DNA of 64,000 nt, from positions 26,228,591 through 26,292,590 of the forward strand of contig CM033393.1 in the NCBI GenBank assembly GCA_019426215.1, in the 5' to 3' direction. The position numbers were made by a program, and so were the translations under genes. Of this stretch, positions 63,568-64,000 are shown piece after piece; the stretch's first letter is position 1; each line of letters begins with the position of its first letter. The notes beneath the pieces were generated by a model. That model did no database searches and was not told where the DNA came from. It saw only the letters and a list, made by a program, of their open reading frames with translations. The DNA is from Buddleja alternifolia (Eukaryota; Streptophyta; Magnoliopsida; Lamiales; Scrophulariaceae).

Positions 63568-63732
63568 TTAATTATTTATTGAATAAAATAAATACTGTGT
63601 GCCATGATTAGTAGCCGCCACCATATGGTGGCACCGCCACACTATAAGATAAGATAGTCGCAGTATATATATACACATATAGTTCGCCCATATATATTTC
63701 AACTTTACGGAATTAGGAAAAAAGCAAAGAAA

Positions 63733-64000
63733 ATGAGCAGCTTTGAGGAGGAAAATCTTTACGAGTTGGTAAATGATGTTGATTCAGAGCCACCACCCCT
63801 TCTCCCAGCTGTCTGCTCACAAACCCCTTTTATCAATGATGATCATCATCATCATACTTCTAAATATTACATCTTACAGGTATCATGCATTTTAAATTTA
63901 CTCATTTTCATGTTTCATCATAATTCTGTGTTTTCTGATTGATTAAAATCATTTTAATTGATTAAAGGAGATCGTGGAAAGTGAGAGAAATACAGAATTA
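63733..64000 (+). CDS. 5' exons of an unrecognised gene, cut by the window end
   Basis: ATG at 63733; exon 1 63733-63879 (49 codons, phase 0, donor GTATCA); exon 2 from 63968 after 'attaaag' to the window end. The start is acidic (S-F-E-E-E-N-L-Y-E-L-V-N-D-V-D) with Pro and His runs; exon 2 reads E-I-V-E-S-E-R. TATA-like sequence lies at about 63665-63700. Too little is present to name the family. Confidence 0.55.

Overview
The window is nuclear DNA of a flowering plant, most likely a eudicot. The evidence is a plastid UMP kinase gene, a P-class pentatricopeptide repeat gene, an ATXR5/6-type histone methyltransferase gene and a VQ-motif gene with GT-AG introns, set in AT-rich DNA full of Ty3/gypsy and Ty1/copia retrotransposons, solo LTRs and MITEs. 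The species cannot be fixed from the sequence alone. There is no bacterial-style operon, CRISPR array or recognisable tRNA or rRNA gene.

Host genes, left to right: a small three-exon gene of unknown function (9754-10285, minus); a DUF1218 membrane-protein gene that looks broken (10515-11473, minus); an intronless PPR gene (11852-14347, minus); a five-exon plastid UMP kinase gene (26647-29916, plus); a possible small secreted-peptide gene (30203-30487, minus); an MKS1-like VQ-motif gene (31251-31967, minus); a six-exon ATXR5/6-like H3K27 monomethyltransferase gene (38766-42844, plus) with a decayed partial copy about 2 kb downstream (44779-45008); and the first exons of an unrecognised gene cut by the window end (63733-64000, plus).

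Mobile DNA makes up most of the rest. 1166-6295 is a decayed chromodomain Ty3/gypsy element on the minus strand. 16408-21326 is a multi-exon DUF1985 (Ulp1/MULE-associated) pseudogene split by a 1.7 kb solo LTR and followed directly by a truncated Tat-like gypsy element (21327-25018). 32160-38510 is a nest: a 1.2 kb MULE with a 10-bp target duplication, a 2.4 kb solo LTR 42 bp away that carries a 184-bp copy of the MULE's left end plus its flank, and an LTR-like element with 114-bp perfect terminal inverted repeats sitting at the LTR/primer-site junction of an older minus-strand gypsy remnant. 46443-51904 is a fairly young Ty1/copia element inserted in the TA-rich centre of a hairpin MITE. 52442-63139 is an older 10.7 kb Tat-like element with intact 5-bp target duplications, two intron-like interruptions in its integrase, an antisense gene between pol and the 3' LTR, and a hAT MITE and a Harbinger MITE inside its 3' LTR.

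No new defence or biosynthetic system was found. The most unusual items are the intron-like insertions and antisense gene of the 10.7 kb element, the LTR-like element with long perfect inverted ends, and the duplicated MULE-end/flank block.
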